NCBI GenBank assembly: GCA_023412915.1
Contig: JAEZRE010000007.1
Coordinates: 26,281 to 90,280, forward strand
Reading direction: 5' to 3'
DNA length: 64,000 bases
From: Bacillota bacterium
GTDB taxonomy: Bacteria > Bacillota > Clostridia > Acetivibrionales > DTU013
Below are positions 44,756 through 52,493 of the stretch, piece after piece; positions within the stretch are counted from its first letter, which is position 1; every line of letters begins with the position of its first letter. A program made the position numbers and the translations under genes. The notes beneath the pieces were generated by a model. That model had not been told where the DNA came from, did no database searches, and saw only the letters and a list, made by a program, of their open reading frames with translations.

Positions 44756-46228
44756 ATGAATAGAAAAGCATATCTCGATGAAATAGACAAGGTTATAAGC
44801 GGAGGGAAATTCAAGGACAACTGGGAGTCCCTTTCGCAATTCAAGGCGCCCGACTGGTACAGAAACGCCAAATTCGGCATCTTCATACACTGGGGCGTTT
44901 ACTCGGTACCCGCGTTTGCCAACGAGTGGTATCCGAGGAACATGTACATGCAGGGTTCGCCCGAATTCGAACACCATGTCGCCACGTACGGGCCACATAA
45001 GGACTTCGGCTACAAGGATTTCATACCCATGTTCAAAGCGGAGAAATTCAACGCTGATGAATGGGCGGAGCTGTTCAAAAACGCCGGCGCCCGTTATGTA
45101 ATACCTGTGGCCGAACACCACGACGGTTTCCAGATGTACAGGAGCGAGCTGTCCCATTTCAACGCCGCAGAAATGGGGCCGAAACGCGATGTTCTGGGCG
45201 AACTGAAGGCGGCTGTCGAGAAAAAAGGCTTAACGCTCGGCGCGTCCTCGCACAGGGTTGAACACTGGTTTTTCCTCGGGCACGGAAAGGAATTCGACAG
45301 CGATATAAAAGAGCCGCTGGCCCTGGGCGATTTTTACTGGCCTTCCATGCCGGAGGGAGAGCTGCAGGATCTGTTCAGTAAACCGGAGCCTTCGCAGGAG
45401 TATCTGGAGGACTGGCTGCTGCGCACTTGTGAGATCGTTGACCGTTATCGCCCGAAGATAATCTACTTTGATTGGTGGATACAGCACAGCGCGGTAAAGC
45501 CCTGGCTCAAGAAGTTTGCGGCCTATTACTACAATCGTGCCGCCGAATGGGGTACAGAGGTGGCGATCGATTATAAGCATGATGCGTTTATGTTCGGCTG
45601 TGCCGTCGTAGATATCGAACGTGGCCAGTTCGCTGAACAGAAGCCTTATTTCTGGCAGACCGATACGGCCATCGCGAGGAACTCCTGGTGCTACACGGAG
45701 AACAACGAATTCAAGACCTCCAGTGAGATTCTATGCGATCTGGTCGACATTGTGAGTAAAAACGGCAGCCTTCTGCTTAATGTAGGACCCAAATCGGACG
45801 GAACGATCTCAGAGGAAGACAGGGCTGTCCTGACGGATATAGGAGAATGGATGAGGGCAAACGGCGAAGCGATATATGACAGCCACATCTGGCGTGCCGC
45901 GGGCGAAGGCCCGACCAAAGTCGAGGAAGGCCAGTTCACGGATGCCAAATCGAAGGTGTTTACATCCGAAGATATACGGTTCACAGCAAAGGGCAGCAGT
46001 ATCTATGCCACTGTGTTGAATTACCCCGAAGACGGCGAAGTAAGGATAAAGTCGCTGGGCGAGAAGAATGCCGCAAAACTGCCGCACTTCCACGGCATCA
46101 TCAAGGAGGTTGCCGTACTCGGTTTTGAAGAAAAACCCGGGTGGAAGCGGACGGAAGAAGCGCTGATTGTTTCCACGAAGCACGTGAAGAGCGACAAGCC
46201 GGTCGTAATAAAGGTAACGGTTGATTGA
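44756..46228 (+). CDS. alpha-L-fucosidase, GH29
   Basis: 490 residues. Family entry WYRNAKFGIFIHWGVYSVPAF and VPVAEHHDGF-like YVIPVAEHHDGFQMY are present; nucleophile Asp239 in IIYFDWWIQHS. A C-terminal beta-sandwich follows. No signal peptide. It releases L-fucose, probably from fucosylated xyloglucan oligomers, which links this locus to the fucose catabolic genes at 54-59 kb. GAAGGAGAAGTGAGCC precedes ATG 44756. Last gene of the hemicellulose locus. Confidence 0.93.
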   Translation: MNRKAYLDEIDKVISGGKFKDNWESLSQFKAPDWYRNAKFGIFIHWGVYSVPAFANEWYPRNMYMQGSPEFEHHVATYGPHKDFGYKDFIPMFKAEKFNADEWAELFKNAGARYVIPVAEHHDGFQMYRSELSHFNAAEMGPKRDVLGELKAAVEKKGLTLGASSHRVEHWFFLGHGKEFDSDIKEPLALGDFYWPSMPEGELQDLFSKPEPSQEYLEDWLLRTCEIVDRYRPKIIYFDWWIQHSAVKPWLKKFAAYYYNRAAEWGTEVAIDYKHDAFMFGCAVVDIERGQFAEQKPYFWQTDTAIARNSWCYTENNEFKTSSEILCDLVDIVSKNGSLLLNVGPKSDGTISEEDRAVLTDIGEWMRANGEAIYDSHIWRAAGEGPTKVEEGQFTDAKSKVFTSEDIRFTAKGSSIYATVLNYPEDGEVRIKSLGEKNAAKLPHFHGIIKEVAVLGFEEKPGWKRTEEALIVSTKHVKSDKPVVIKVTVD

Positions 46229-46249
46229 TTTGCGTGTATTATGCCATAG

Positions 46250-46345
46250 AAAACCGGAGGAGTGTCAGACAGTACGTACACAAGCTGTCGGAACTCCGAT
46301 CGCGGAGTCAATGCTTCGCAAGGCAGGGCGGCATTTCCCACAAAT
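46250..46345 (+). other. structured intergenic segment
   Basis: Several competing short helices: GACAG/CTGTC (46268-46295 area), GGAG with CTCC, and CTCCG-atcg-CGGAG (about 46305-46318). It follows the fucosidase gene without a clear U-tract. It could be a 3' processing or weak termination element. The rest of the 280-nt gap holds the promoter and terminator listed next. Confidence 0.35.
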
Positions 46346-46355
46346 TAACATTAAT

Positions 46356-46384
46356 TTGCTTTATTTTTGTTAGTGTGTTATAGT
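46356..46384 (+). promoter_or_regulatory. candidate sigma-A promoter upstream of the TPR gene
   Basis: TTGCTT (46356-46361), 17-nt spacer, TATAGT (46379-46384). Transcription would start near 46391 and meet a terminator hairpin before the TPR gene. Confidence 0.6.
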
Positions 46385-46443
46385 ATTACTGTAATATTGT
46401 TTTTTCAACTGCCTGAATCCAAGATATGATTTCTGGAATATAT

Positions 46444-46487
46444 AGAGCGGGAAACTCAATTTTATTGGTTGCCCGCTCTTTTTATAT
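46444..46487 (+). terminator. intrinsic terminator in the TPR leader (possible attenuator)
   Basis: AGAGCGGG (46444-46451) pairs with CCCGCTCT (46472-46479), 20-nt loop, followed by TTTTTATATTTATA. It ends about 20 nt before the TPR start and lies downstream of the promoter at 46356. Confidence 0.8.
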
Positions 46488-46508
46488 TTATATGGAAAAG
46501 AGGATATT

Positions 46509-47078
46509 ATGAATAGTGCAGATTTACAAAAGCTAATTGAGATAGCCGGTAAAATGGCCTTGCGCAATATCTGGGGAGAGAACTCGCGCAAGATAAATAT
46601 GGCTATACTTAAATTGGACCCTGAAAATTGTGCCGCATGCACGCGACTGGCAAAATACTATAAACTCGACGACAAGATGGATGAAGCCGAAAACATGTAT
46701 TTGAAAGCCCTGGAGATCGATCCTGACAACAGGGGGGCAATCAATAACCTGCATGAAATAGAGAAAGACCGGAAGGAGAACGATGTTGTAAATAAAATTA
46801 AAACTTTGGGAGAACTACTAAAAGAAGGACAAAATTGCTTCGTGAAAGGCAGATATAATCTGGCGGCCAAGTTTTTCCAGAAAGCTTATGATACAGATCC
46901 GTCATTGAAGCACGCTGTAAGTCTGGCAGGTGCATATAAACAGGCAGGCAGATATGACAGGATAGAGAAATTATACATCGCACTCGTCGACGGTAAACCC
47001 GGTCAGGCTGATATAGACGCTATTGACAGCGAATTCAGAATGCTCAGGTCAGATGTAAACGGTAAATACGAGAATTAA
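46509..47078 (+). CDS. tetratricopeptide-repeat protein
   Basis: 189 residues, soluble. At least two TPR units: ILKLDPENCAACTRLAKYYKLDDKMDEAENMYLKALEIDPDN (about residues 35-76) and FVKGRYNLAAKFFQKAYDTDPSLKHAVSLAGAYKQAG (about 114-150). A protein-protein interaction scaffold; partner unknown. The next gene, a DEAD-box helicase, follows at 14-46 nt depending on its start and is probably cotranscribed. AAGAGGATATT precedes the ATG. Confidence 0.8.
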   Translation: MNSADLQKLIEIAGKMALRNIWGENSRKINMAILKLDPENCAACTRLAKYYKLDDKMDEAENMYLKALEIDPDNRGAINNLHEIEKDRKENDVVNKIKTLGELLKEGQNCFVKGRYNLAAKFFQKAYDTDPSLKHAVSLAGAYKQAGRYDRIEKLYIALVDGKPGQADIDAIDSEFRMLRSDVNGKYEN

Positions 47079-47124
47079 AATATGGTATATAGTGATTGAC
47101 CACTTGGAAATGGAGAAAAGAGAA

Positions 47125-48276
47125 TTGAAATTCAAGGAACTGAATATAATTACGCCTATACTGGAGGCTTTAGAAACCGAGGGCTACGACGTACCGACCC
47201 CGATACAGGAACAGGCAATACCCCCGATACTTGCAGGAAAGGACCTGCTCGGATGCGCTCAGACCGGAACAGGGAAGACGGCAGCCTTTGCAATCCCGCT
47301 GCTGCAAATGCTAGACAAAGAAAAGATCAACAGGAATGAAATCAAAACGATCAGAGCCTTGATACTGGCTCCGACGCGAGAGCTTGCCATTCAGACCGGC
47401 GAATGCCTTCATGCGTATGGGAAGCATATAAGCATCAGACATACGGTTATATTCGGAGGAGTGTCGCAGGTTCCCCAGACTGAAGCATTGAGAGCGGGGA
47501 TAGACATTCTTGTAGCTACTCCCGGCAGATTGCTTGATCTGATGCAGCAGGGATATATCAAACTTGATCATGTAAAATACCTTGTGCTTGATGAAGCGGA
47601 TCGTATGCTCGACATGGGATTTTCCCGCGATGTGAAAAAAATAATGGCAAAGCTGCCCTTAAAAAAGCAGACGCTATTGTTTTCAGCGACTATGCCGCCT
47701 GAAATCATCTCGCTGGTAAACGAAATTTTGTCAGACCCTGTCAGAATAGAGGTAGCCCCGGTTTCGTCAACTGTTGACATAATAGATCAAACGGTTTATT
47801 TCGTGGATAAAAAAGATAAAAAAACACTGCTTGTAAAACTGCTGAGGAATAAATCCATAGATTCGGCATTAGTATTTACAAGGACGAAGCATGGTGCTGA
47901 TAAAATAGTCAGGGACCTTGCAAAAGCAAGTATCAATGCTCAGGCCATACATGGCAACAAATCGCAGACTGCCCGACAGCTTGCGCTTAACAATTTCAAG
48001 GCGAAGCGAACAAGGGTGCTTGTCGCCACCGATATTGCAGCCAGAGGAATAGATGTACAGGAGCTCTCGCATGTCATCAATTATGACCTGCCCAATATTC
48101 CCGAGACCTACGTCCATCGTATCGGACGGACCGGTAGGGCTGGAATGGGCGGAACGGCAGTGTCTTTTTGTGATAATGAGGAGAAGGCGTATCTGAAGGA
48201 TATTCAGAAGCTGATATCCAGAAAGATACCTGTCATAGAGGAATCATCCTATTCAATGAGTATTTCGGGAATCTGA
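47125..48276 (+). CDS. DEAD-box ATP-dependent RNA helicase (RhlE-type)
   Basis: 383 residues. Q-motif FKELNIITPILEALETEGY...PTPIQ, Walker A AQTGTGKTAAF, PTRELA, VATPGRLLDLM, VLDEADRMLD, SAT, then the second RecA lobe with ALVFTRTKHGADK, VLVATDIAARGID and HRIGRTGRAG. No C-terminal RNA-binding extension, as in RhlE. TTG 47125 gives the canonical RhlE start MKFKELN and has GGAG at 47112-47115; GTG 47092 and ATG 47110 are alternatives in frame. It is followed by infC, suggesting a ribosome or cold-adaptation role. Confidence 0.94.
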   Translation: MKFKELNIITPILEALETEGYDVPTPIQEQAIPPILAGKDLLGCAQTGTGKTAAFAIPLLQMLDKEKINRNEIKTIRALILAPTRELAIQTGECLHAYGKHISIRHTVIFGGVSQVPQTEALRAGIDILVATPGRLLDLMQQGYIKLDHVKYLVLDEADRMLDMGFSRDVKKIMAKLPLKKQTLLFSATMPPEIISLVNEILSDPVRIEVAPVSSTVDIIDQTVYFVDKKDKKTLLVKLLRNKSIDSALVFTRTKHGADKIVRDLAKASINAQAIHGNKSQTARQLALNNFKAKRTRVLVATDIAARGIDVQELSHVINYDLPNIPETYVHRIGRTGRAGMGGTAVSFCDNEEKAYLKDIQKLISRKIPVIEESSYSMSISGI

Positions 48277-48345
48277 CGGTAAAACTAACGGTATGCAATT
48301 CATATAATGGTATTAGGCTTTACATTATTTTGGGAGGTGTTGTAA

Positions 48346-48861
48346 ATACAAGCCAATAGATTACTTATGAATGAAGAAATCAAGGACAGGGAAATCCGTC
48401 TCATTGATAGCGACGGTACCATGATGGGCATTTTCTCAACTCTAGAGGCGCAAAAGTTGGCTGACTCGAAGAATCTGGATCTTGTGAAAATCGTTCCGAA
48501 CGCTGTCCCGCCGGTGTGCAAGATTACTGATTATGGTAAGAGCGTATTTGAGCAGGAAAAAAAGGATAAGCTGGCTAAAAAGAATCAAAAGGTCGTTTCT
48601 CTGAAGGAAGTCAGATTATCAGCACAAATTGAAGAACATGATTTTAGCTTCAAGATGAAAAACGCTTACAAGTTTCTGCAGGACGGTGACAAGGTTAAAG
48701 TAAGCATAAGGTTTAAAGGCAGGGAAATGAAATATACCTTGCAGGGGCAGGAAGTGCTGGCCAAGTTTGCCGAAGCTGTAAAAGATGTGGGGACGGTTGA
48801 TAAGCCATCCAAATTGGAAGGCAGAACTATGGTAATGATAATTAGCCCCAAAAAAACCTGA
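48346..48861 (+). CDS. infC: translation initiation factor IF-3, apparent AUA start
   Basis: IF-3 N-domain (LMNEEIKDREIRLIDSDGTMMG), the linker FEQEKKDKLAKKNQKVVSLKEVRL and the C-domain (EEHDFSFKMKNAYKFL, RFKGREM) are complete. The ribosome site GGGAGGT at 48332-48338 lies 7 nt before ATA 48346 but 28 nt before the first ATG (48367), and a TAA directly precedes the ATA. Starting at ATA gives MQANRLLMNEEIK, matching the N-terminal length of other IF-3 proteins. E. coli infC uses AUU for autoregulation because IF-3 rejects such starts; the same logic may apply. Oddly, rpmI and rplT do not follow, so this may be a second or displaced infC. Confidence 0.88.
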   Translation: MQANRLLMNEEIKDREIRLIDSDGTMMGIFSTLEAQKLADSKNLDLVKIVPNAVPPVCKITDYGKSVFEQEKKDKLAKKNQKVVSLKEVRLSAQIEEHDFSFKMKNAYKFLQDGDKVKVSIRFKGREMKYTLQGQEVLAKFAEAVKDVGTVDKPSKLEGRTMVMIISPKKT

Positions 48862-48871
48862 TTTAAATGTG

Positions 48872-48900
48872 TTGCATTTATTTAATTACTATGGTACAGT
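48872..48900 (+). promoter_or_regulatory. candidate promoter with long leader before the zinc-ribbon gene
   Basis: TTGCAT (48872-48877), 17-nt spacer, TACAGT (48895-48900). The transcript would carry a leader of about 115 nt, rich in A/U, before AAGGAGGT. Long leaders of this kind occur on cold-shock mRNAs. Confidence 0.4.
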
Positions 48901-49023
48901 TAATATGCTAATTACTATATATAGAACATATGGATAAATTTACCGAACATAACTCTCTTTAATTTATAGGAGCAGGAAAGTAAGGGATGATTTGGTCCAA
49001 ATAAATTAAGGAGGTATATAGAT

Positions 49024-49230
49024 ATGGCAGATAAAGTTTTAACATGTAAGGATTGTAACGCGGAATTCGTTTTTAACGAAAGCGAACAGGCTTTCTACAA
49101 GGAGAAGGGTTTCGAGAACGAGCCCCAGAGGTGCCCCGACTGCAGAAGAGCAAAGAAGCAGCAGAGAAACAACGGCGGCAACAGAGGCGGTTTCGGCGGC
49201 GGCAACAGAAGCTTCGGTAACAGGTGGTAA
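49024..49230 (+). CDS. zinc-ribbon protein with Gly/Arg-rich tail
   Basis: 68 residues. One zinc ribbon: CKDCNAEFVF (residues 8-17) and CPDCRRAKK (about 38-46). The tail from about residue 48 is Gly/Asn/Arg-rich (NRGGFGGGNRSFGNRW), an RGG-like RNA-binding sequence. Strong ribosome site AAGGAGG. Clostridial homologues are often annotated only as zinc-ribbon domain proteins. Location after a DEAD-box helicase and IF-3 genes supports an RNA or ribosome function, which is inference. Confidence 0.85.
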   Translation: MADKVLTCKDCNAEFVFNESEQAFYKEKGFENEPQRCPDCRRAKKQQRNNGGNRGGFGGGNRSFGNRW

Positions 49231-49236
49231 AATAAG

Positions 49237-49262
49237 AAGGAGAGCCAGGCTCTCCTTTTTTA
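49237..49262 (+). terminator. intrinsic terminator after the zinc-ribbon gene
   Basis: AAGGAGAGC (49237-49245), 3-nt loop, GCTCTCCTT (49249-49257), then TTTTT. Confidence 0.9.
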
Positions 49263-49301
49263 GTACGCAAATATATGCCAACTTGTTAAGGTAGTTGCAA
49301 A

Positions 49302-49349
49302 CATAGTACGGTACAAACGTAGTACGGTAAAAACGTAGTACGGTAAAAA
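49302..49349. repeat. three tandem 16-bp repeats
   Basis: Unit C(A/G)TAGTACGGTA(A/C)AAA at 49302-49317, 49318-49333 and 49334-49349; the last two are identical. A further TAGTACG lies at 49261. Located in the gap between the zinc-ribbon terminator and the minus-strand TIR-like gene. Function unknown; too short and spacer-free for CRISPR. Confidence 0.85.
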
Positions 49350-49411
49350 CAGGGCAAATGATAGGAAAGTAACCGGTGGCCCGGGAGGCTTCGGCCGCGG
49401 CCGATACTGCA

Positions 49412-50074
49412 TCATGAGCCTTGTGCGGAGGCAGCAGGCTTACGGACCTTTTTCACGGATGCTTTGTTCTCTTCGCACCAGATTTTCATGAATTGTATAT
49501 ATTCCGGAATCGGCATGATTTCCAGATCATCCTGGGTAAAGCCGTCTGATTTACGCTTATCATAAAAATCCGACATGAAATCGTTGAATTTGTACCAGAT
49601 CGAACTTGCGCTCGGAACGCCTTGTGGCAAAATGGATTCGACAAACCAGTTCCTTACTTCCTGGACAAGCTTGTACGGTTCCTCGTTATGGCTTTTGATA
49701 TCGCAGCCGGAGATGTCCGAAAGGCCTTTCATATAACGGAATTTTTCCTTTTCGAGCACCAGACACTTTTTATCATGGTAGATTTCCGAGAAGTATCTGC
49801 AGCCGATATCGAGGCCCAGTTCGAAGGGCATGTTCTGGCGGGAAAGCTCCTTTAATTTTTCGGGCTTCATCCTGGAAAGATCGTGGATGCTGTACTTTGA
49901 GGACTTTATCAATTCGCATATCTTGAATAACCGCAATTCCCCGGAATCGGATCTTTCCGCGGCTATCTTCGGTGTCAAACCCAGATATATGATCGTAAAC
50001 AGAAGAGGTCTCAGCAAAGAAAGGTATTTTTTATCAAAAGGGCAATTTATGAATACGTTCGTTTCATAGCTCAT
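49412..50074 (-). CDS. TIR/nucleoside-deoxyribosyltransferase-like protein, unknown function
   Basis: 220 residues. It begins ETNVFINCPFDKKYLSLLRPLL, a Rossmann-like first strand and loop as in TIR or deoxyribosyltransferase folds. SSKYSIHDLSR (about residues 58-68) and NMPFELGLDIGCRYF (about 80-94, with a Glu where these enzymes carry the catalytic one) follow, then CLVLEKEKFRYMKGLSDISGCDIKSH. I recall similar proteins annotated only as hypothetical. ATG 50074 is chosen since AGAGGT precedes it on the minus strand and the conserved region starts at once. It lies 10 nt after a DUF2188 gene and divergent from the OLD/SLOG-TIR pair, so a defence role is plausible but unproven. Confidence 0.72.
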   Translation of the reverse strand: MSYETNVFINCPFDKKYLSLLRPLLFTIIYLGLTPKIAAERSDSGELRLFKICELIKSSKYSIHDLSRMKPEKLKELSRQNMPFELGLDIGCRYFSEIYHDKKCLVLEKEKFRYMKGLSDISGCDIKSHNEEPYKLVQEVRNWFVESILPQGVPSASSIWYKFNDFMSDFYDKRKSDGFTQDDLEIMPIPEYIQFMKIWCEENKASVKKVRKPAASAQGS

Positions 50075-50084
50075 AGGTTGACCT

Positions 50085-50309
50085 CTAAGTACATGAAGGC
50101 ATGAATTGCCCATCGATAACCTTGCTCTGGATAGTACCGTCCTTTCTGTGTATGACGAGTTCACTGCAGGCATTCCTGCTCACTTTTTTTCCAAAATCGA
50201 TGGCGCTGTCCTTAGAATCGAAATTTCTGATCGCCCTTTCCGATCCGTCTCTTTTAACGCTCCAGCCACCGCTTGGGTTTGTTACGACATGATGGGAATT
50301 TCCAGCCAT
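50085..50309 (-). CDS. DUF2188 domain protein
   Basis: 74 residues, nearly all one DUF2188 unit: HHVVTNPSGGWSVKRDGSERAIRNF, then SKDSAIDFGKKVSRNACSELVIHRKDGTIQSK. The fold resembles small double-stranded RNA/DNA-binding-like modules, but the function is unknown. It is the promoter-proximal gene of a two-gene minus-strand unit with the TIR/deoxyribosyltransferase-like gene. GGGGTAAGG precedes the ATG on that strand. Confidence 0.82.
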   Translation of the reverse strand: MAGNSHHVVTNPSGGWSVKRDGSERAIRNFDSKDSAIDFGKKVSRNACSELVIHRKDGTIQSKVIDGQFMPSCT

Positions 50310-50584
50310 TTGAACCTTACCCCTAATATAATTTTGATTTAATTATAACATATTTTTACATTAAGCTTAAATACTTTTAAGGTCGGAACTGGTTTATTCG
50401 ATATCCTCATTTTCATTTATAAGGCAAGTACTATAAAGTAAAGGTTAATCTTATCTACGAATACTAATCTAGTAAACTCAATTAATAACTCAAAATATTT
50501 TCATATTAGTCAATTTTTAGAGGTATTTCTTATTAAATGTCTAAATAGAAAATTATAGATTACTCAATGAAGGAGTAAGCAAAA
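50310..50584. other. AT-rich divergent intergenic region
   Basis: 275 nt between the minus-strand DUF2188 gene and the plus-strand OLD gene. Composition turns strongly AT-rich from about 50330 and stays so to about 53535. It must hold the divergent promoters, but I see no convincing hexamer pair, operator or small gene. Confidence 0.6.
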
Positions 50585-52348
50585 ATGAAACTTGAGAGAA
50601 TTGTGATAGAGAATTATAGAAAAATATGTCAAGCCAACATTCTTCTCGCTCCATCTTCATTTATTATTGGGCCAAACAATTGTGGCAAAAGCGCAGTATT
50701 ATCTGCAATTGATGCGTTATTGTCTCTAGATAAAGAAAAAATTACTGCACTGGATTATCATGAAAATCCAGACCATACAAGATCAGAAACGATTATCTTA
50801 ACTGGTTATTTTGGTTCAATTTCCCCCGATGTTGCTAGAAGCCGTGGGTTCCGAGGGAGGGTTATTGAAGATAAATATACTTATAAGAGGACATTTTATT
50901 TTTCTGGTAAGCCTAAAATTGAATGTCTTGAATATCCATCTGTTCTAAAAGAAGATTTTAAGAATGTAAAGACTATTGGGGAATTACTAGATAAAGGTAT
51001 AGCTGAGGTAGAAATAGCTCAAGTCATGGGTGAATTCAATAGAGATGAAAAACTTAAGAAGGGTTGGGAAAAGGATTTTCCAGATACTCTAGATTTTCAT
51101 ACTAGTGAGGAGCCTATTTGGGTTGCTAATCCAGGTGGAATACCATCGGTGGTTCAATCAAAGCTTCCAAGAGTTATGAGAATACCTTCTTTTACTGATA
51201 TTAATGATATTCAATCGCCTGATAAAAAATTTATCTTAGGAGAATGCTTATCAATTCTTTTTGAGGATTTAATAGAGCAATCACCTTTAGCTAATGAAAT
51301 ACAAGGGAAGCTAGATGAACTTCAGGCGCAAATGGATCCTGATACAGAAGATACTTTAATTCACAAATTGTGTATAGATGTAAATAAGGTCATAAGTGAT
51401 GTTTTCCCGGAATGTGGTATAAAAATTAGACCGTCTTTGCAGGGAGTAAGTGATATTTTAAAACCTAAATACCAAATAAATCTCTGTTCAAACATATCGA
51501 CTGATGCAGAACATCAAGGTACTGGGTTAATACGAACGACTGCATTTGCCATGTTAAGATACCATGCAAAAATGAAGATTGAGAAATCTCTTCAAACCAG
51601 ACCAATTTTGGTGGCCTTTGAAGAGCCTGAATTATACCTTCATCCTTTAGCTGCTAATCTTCTAAGAGAAACAATATACGATTTAGGGCAATCTGATCAA
51701 ATAGTATGCACAACTCATTCACCCTGGATGATAGATTTATCAAAAGAACCATTGAGCTTAACAAGGATGTATGACGCTCAAAACGGTTCAGTATCCGCTA
51801 TTAATTATGGAGTATCGACTTCGTTAGGGAGATTAGACCCACATGATAAGGAACGAGTAAAAATGATACAAATATTTGATGATGAATTATCAAGAATTTT
51901 CTTTAGCGAAAGGGTAGTCATAGTTGAAGGTGATACTGAGGTTTTAGTAATAAACAATACATTAAAATTATTCCCGGATTCTGTTAAAAAATTGGTTTTA
52001 TCAAAATATCAAATTATCAAGGCTAGGGGTAAGGCATCTATTATCTCTCTAGTGCGCTATTTAAAAGATTTAAATATTCCACTGTACGTTATGCATGATA
52101 GAGATCAAGGTGTAGAAGGTGCTGAGCGATTTAATAAAAGCATTTCTGATGAAATAGACGATGAAAATAGATTAATTTTACTAAGAGAGAATATTGAAAA
52201 TGCTTTAGGATATCAGCCACCCTCATATGATAAACCATTTAGGGCATACAAAGAATCTATTAAATGGGGTAGTAAAGAGGAAATACCTGAAGTCTGGCGT
52301 ACAGCATTTTGCAAACTATTTCAAATAGATTGGTTTAGTACAAGATAA
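50585..52348 (+). CDS. OLD-family ATP-dependent nuclease (ATPase plus TOPRIM)
   Basis: 587 residues. N-terminal ABC-type ATPase: Walker A GPNNCGKS (29-36), signature-like HQGTGLIRTTAFAML (about 315-330), Walker B ILVAFEEPELYLHP (about 340-353), H-loop CTTHSPWM (about 376). The C-terminal TOPRIM nuclease has VVIVEGDTE (Glu near 447) and HDRD (about 503-506), so both active sites look complete. Related proteins are GajA of Gabija and phage P2 OLD; there is no UvrD-like helicase beside it, so it is not Gabija. The next gene, 145 nt downstream, encodes a SLOG-TIR protein. The coding sequence is much more AT-rich than the surroundings, a sign of transfer. Confidence 0.9.
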   Translation: MKLERIVIENYRKICQANILLAPSSFIIGPNNCGKSAVLSAIDALLSLDKEKITALDYHENPDHTRSETIILTGYFGSISPDVARSRGFRGRVIEDKYTYKRTFYFSGKPKIECLEYPSVLKEDFKNVKTIGELLDKGIAEVEIAQVMGEFNRDEKLKKGWEKDFPDTLDFHTSEEPIWVANPGGIPSVVQSKLPRVMRIPSFTDINDIQSPDKKFILGECLSILFEDLIEQSPLANEIQGKLDELQAQMDPDTEDTLIHKLCIDVNKVISDVFPECGIKIRPSLQGVSDILKPKYQINLCSNISTDAEHQGTGLIRTTAFAMLRYHAKMKIEKSLQTRPILVAFEEPELYLHPLAANLLRETIYDLGQSDQIVCTTHSPWMIDLSKEPLSLTRMYDAQNGSVSAINYGVSTSLGRLDPHDKERVKMIQIFDDELSRIFFSERVVIVEGDTEVLVINNTLKLFPDSVKKLVLSKYQIIKARGKASIISLVRYLKDLNIPLYVMHDRDQGVEGAERFNKSISDEIDDENRLILLRENIENALGYQPPSYDKPFRAYKESIKWGSKEEIPEVWRTAFCKLFQIDWFSTR

Positions 52349-52493
52349 GATATCAAACTAATTTGCGAAATCCTTTATACTAATCGCAATTCTTTAGCTA
52401 CTTGATATTAATGGATTTTATAACAAACGAGTGTAAGCGTATAAAATTATAGTAGCACTTTTTTAAATTTATATATGGATAAGAGGTGGGTCT

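Noticed and set aside
49302..49349. CRISPR array
   Set aside because: Units are 16 bp, abutting, without spacers and without cas genes.
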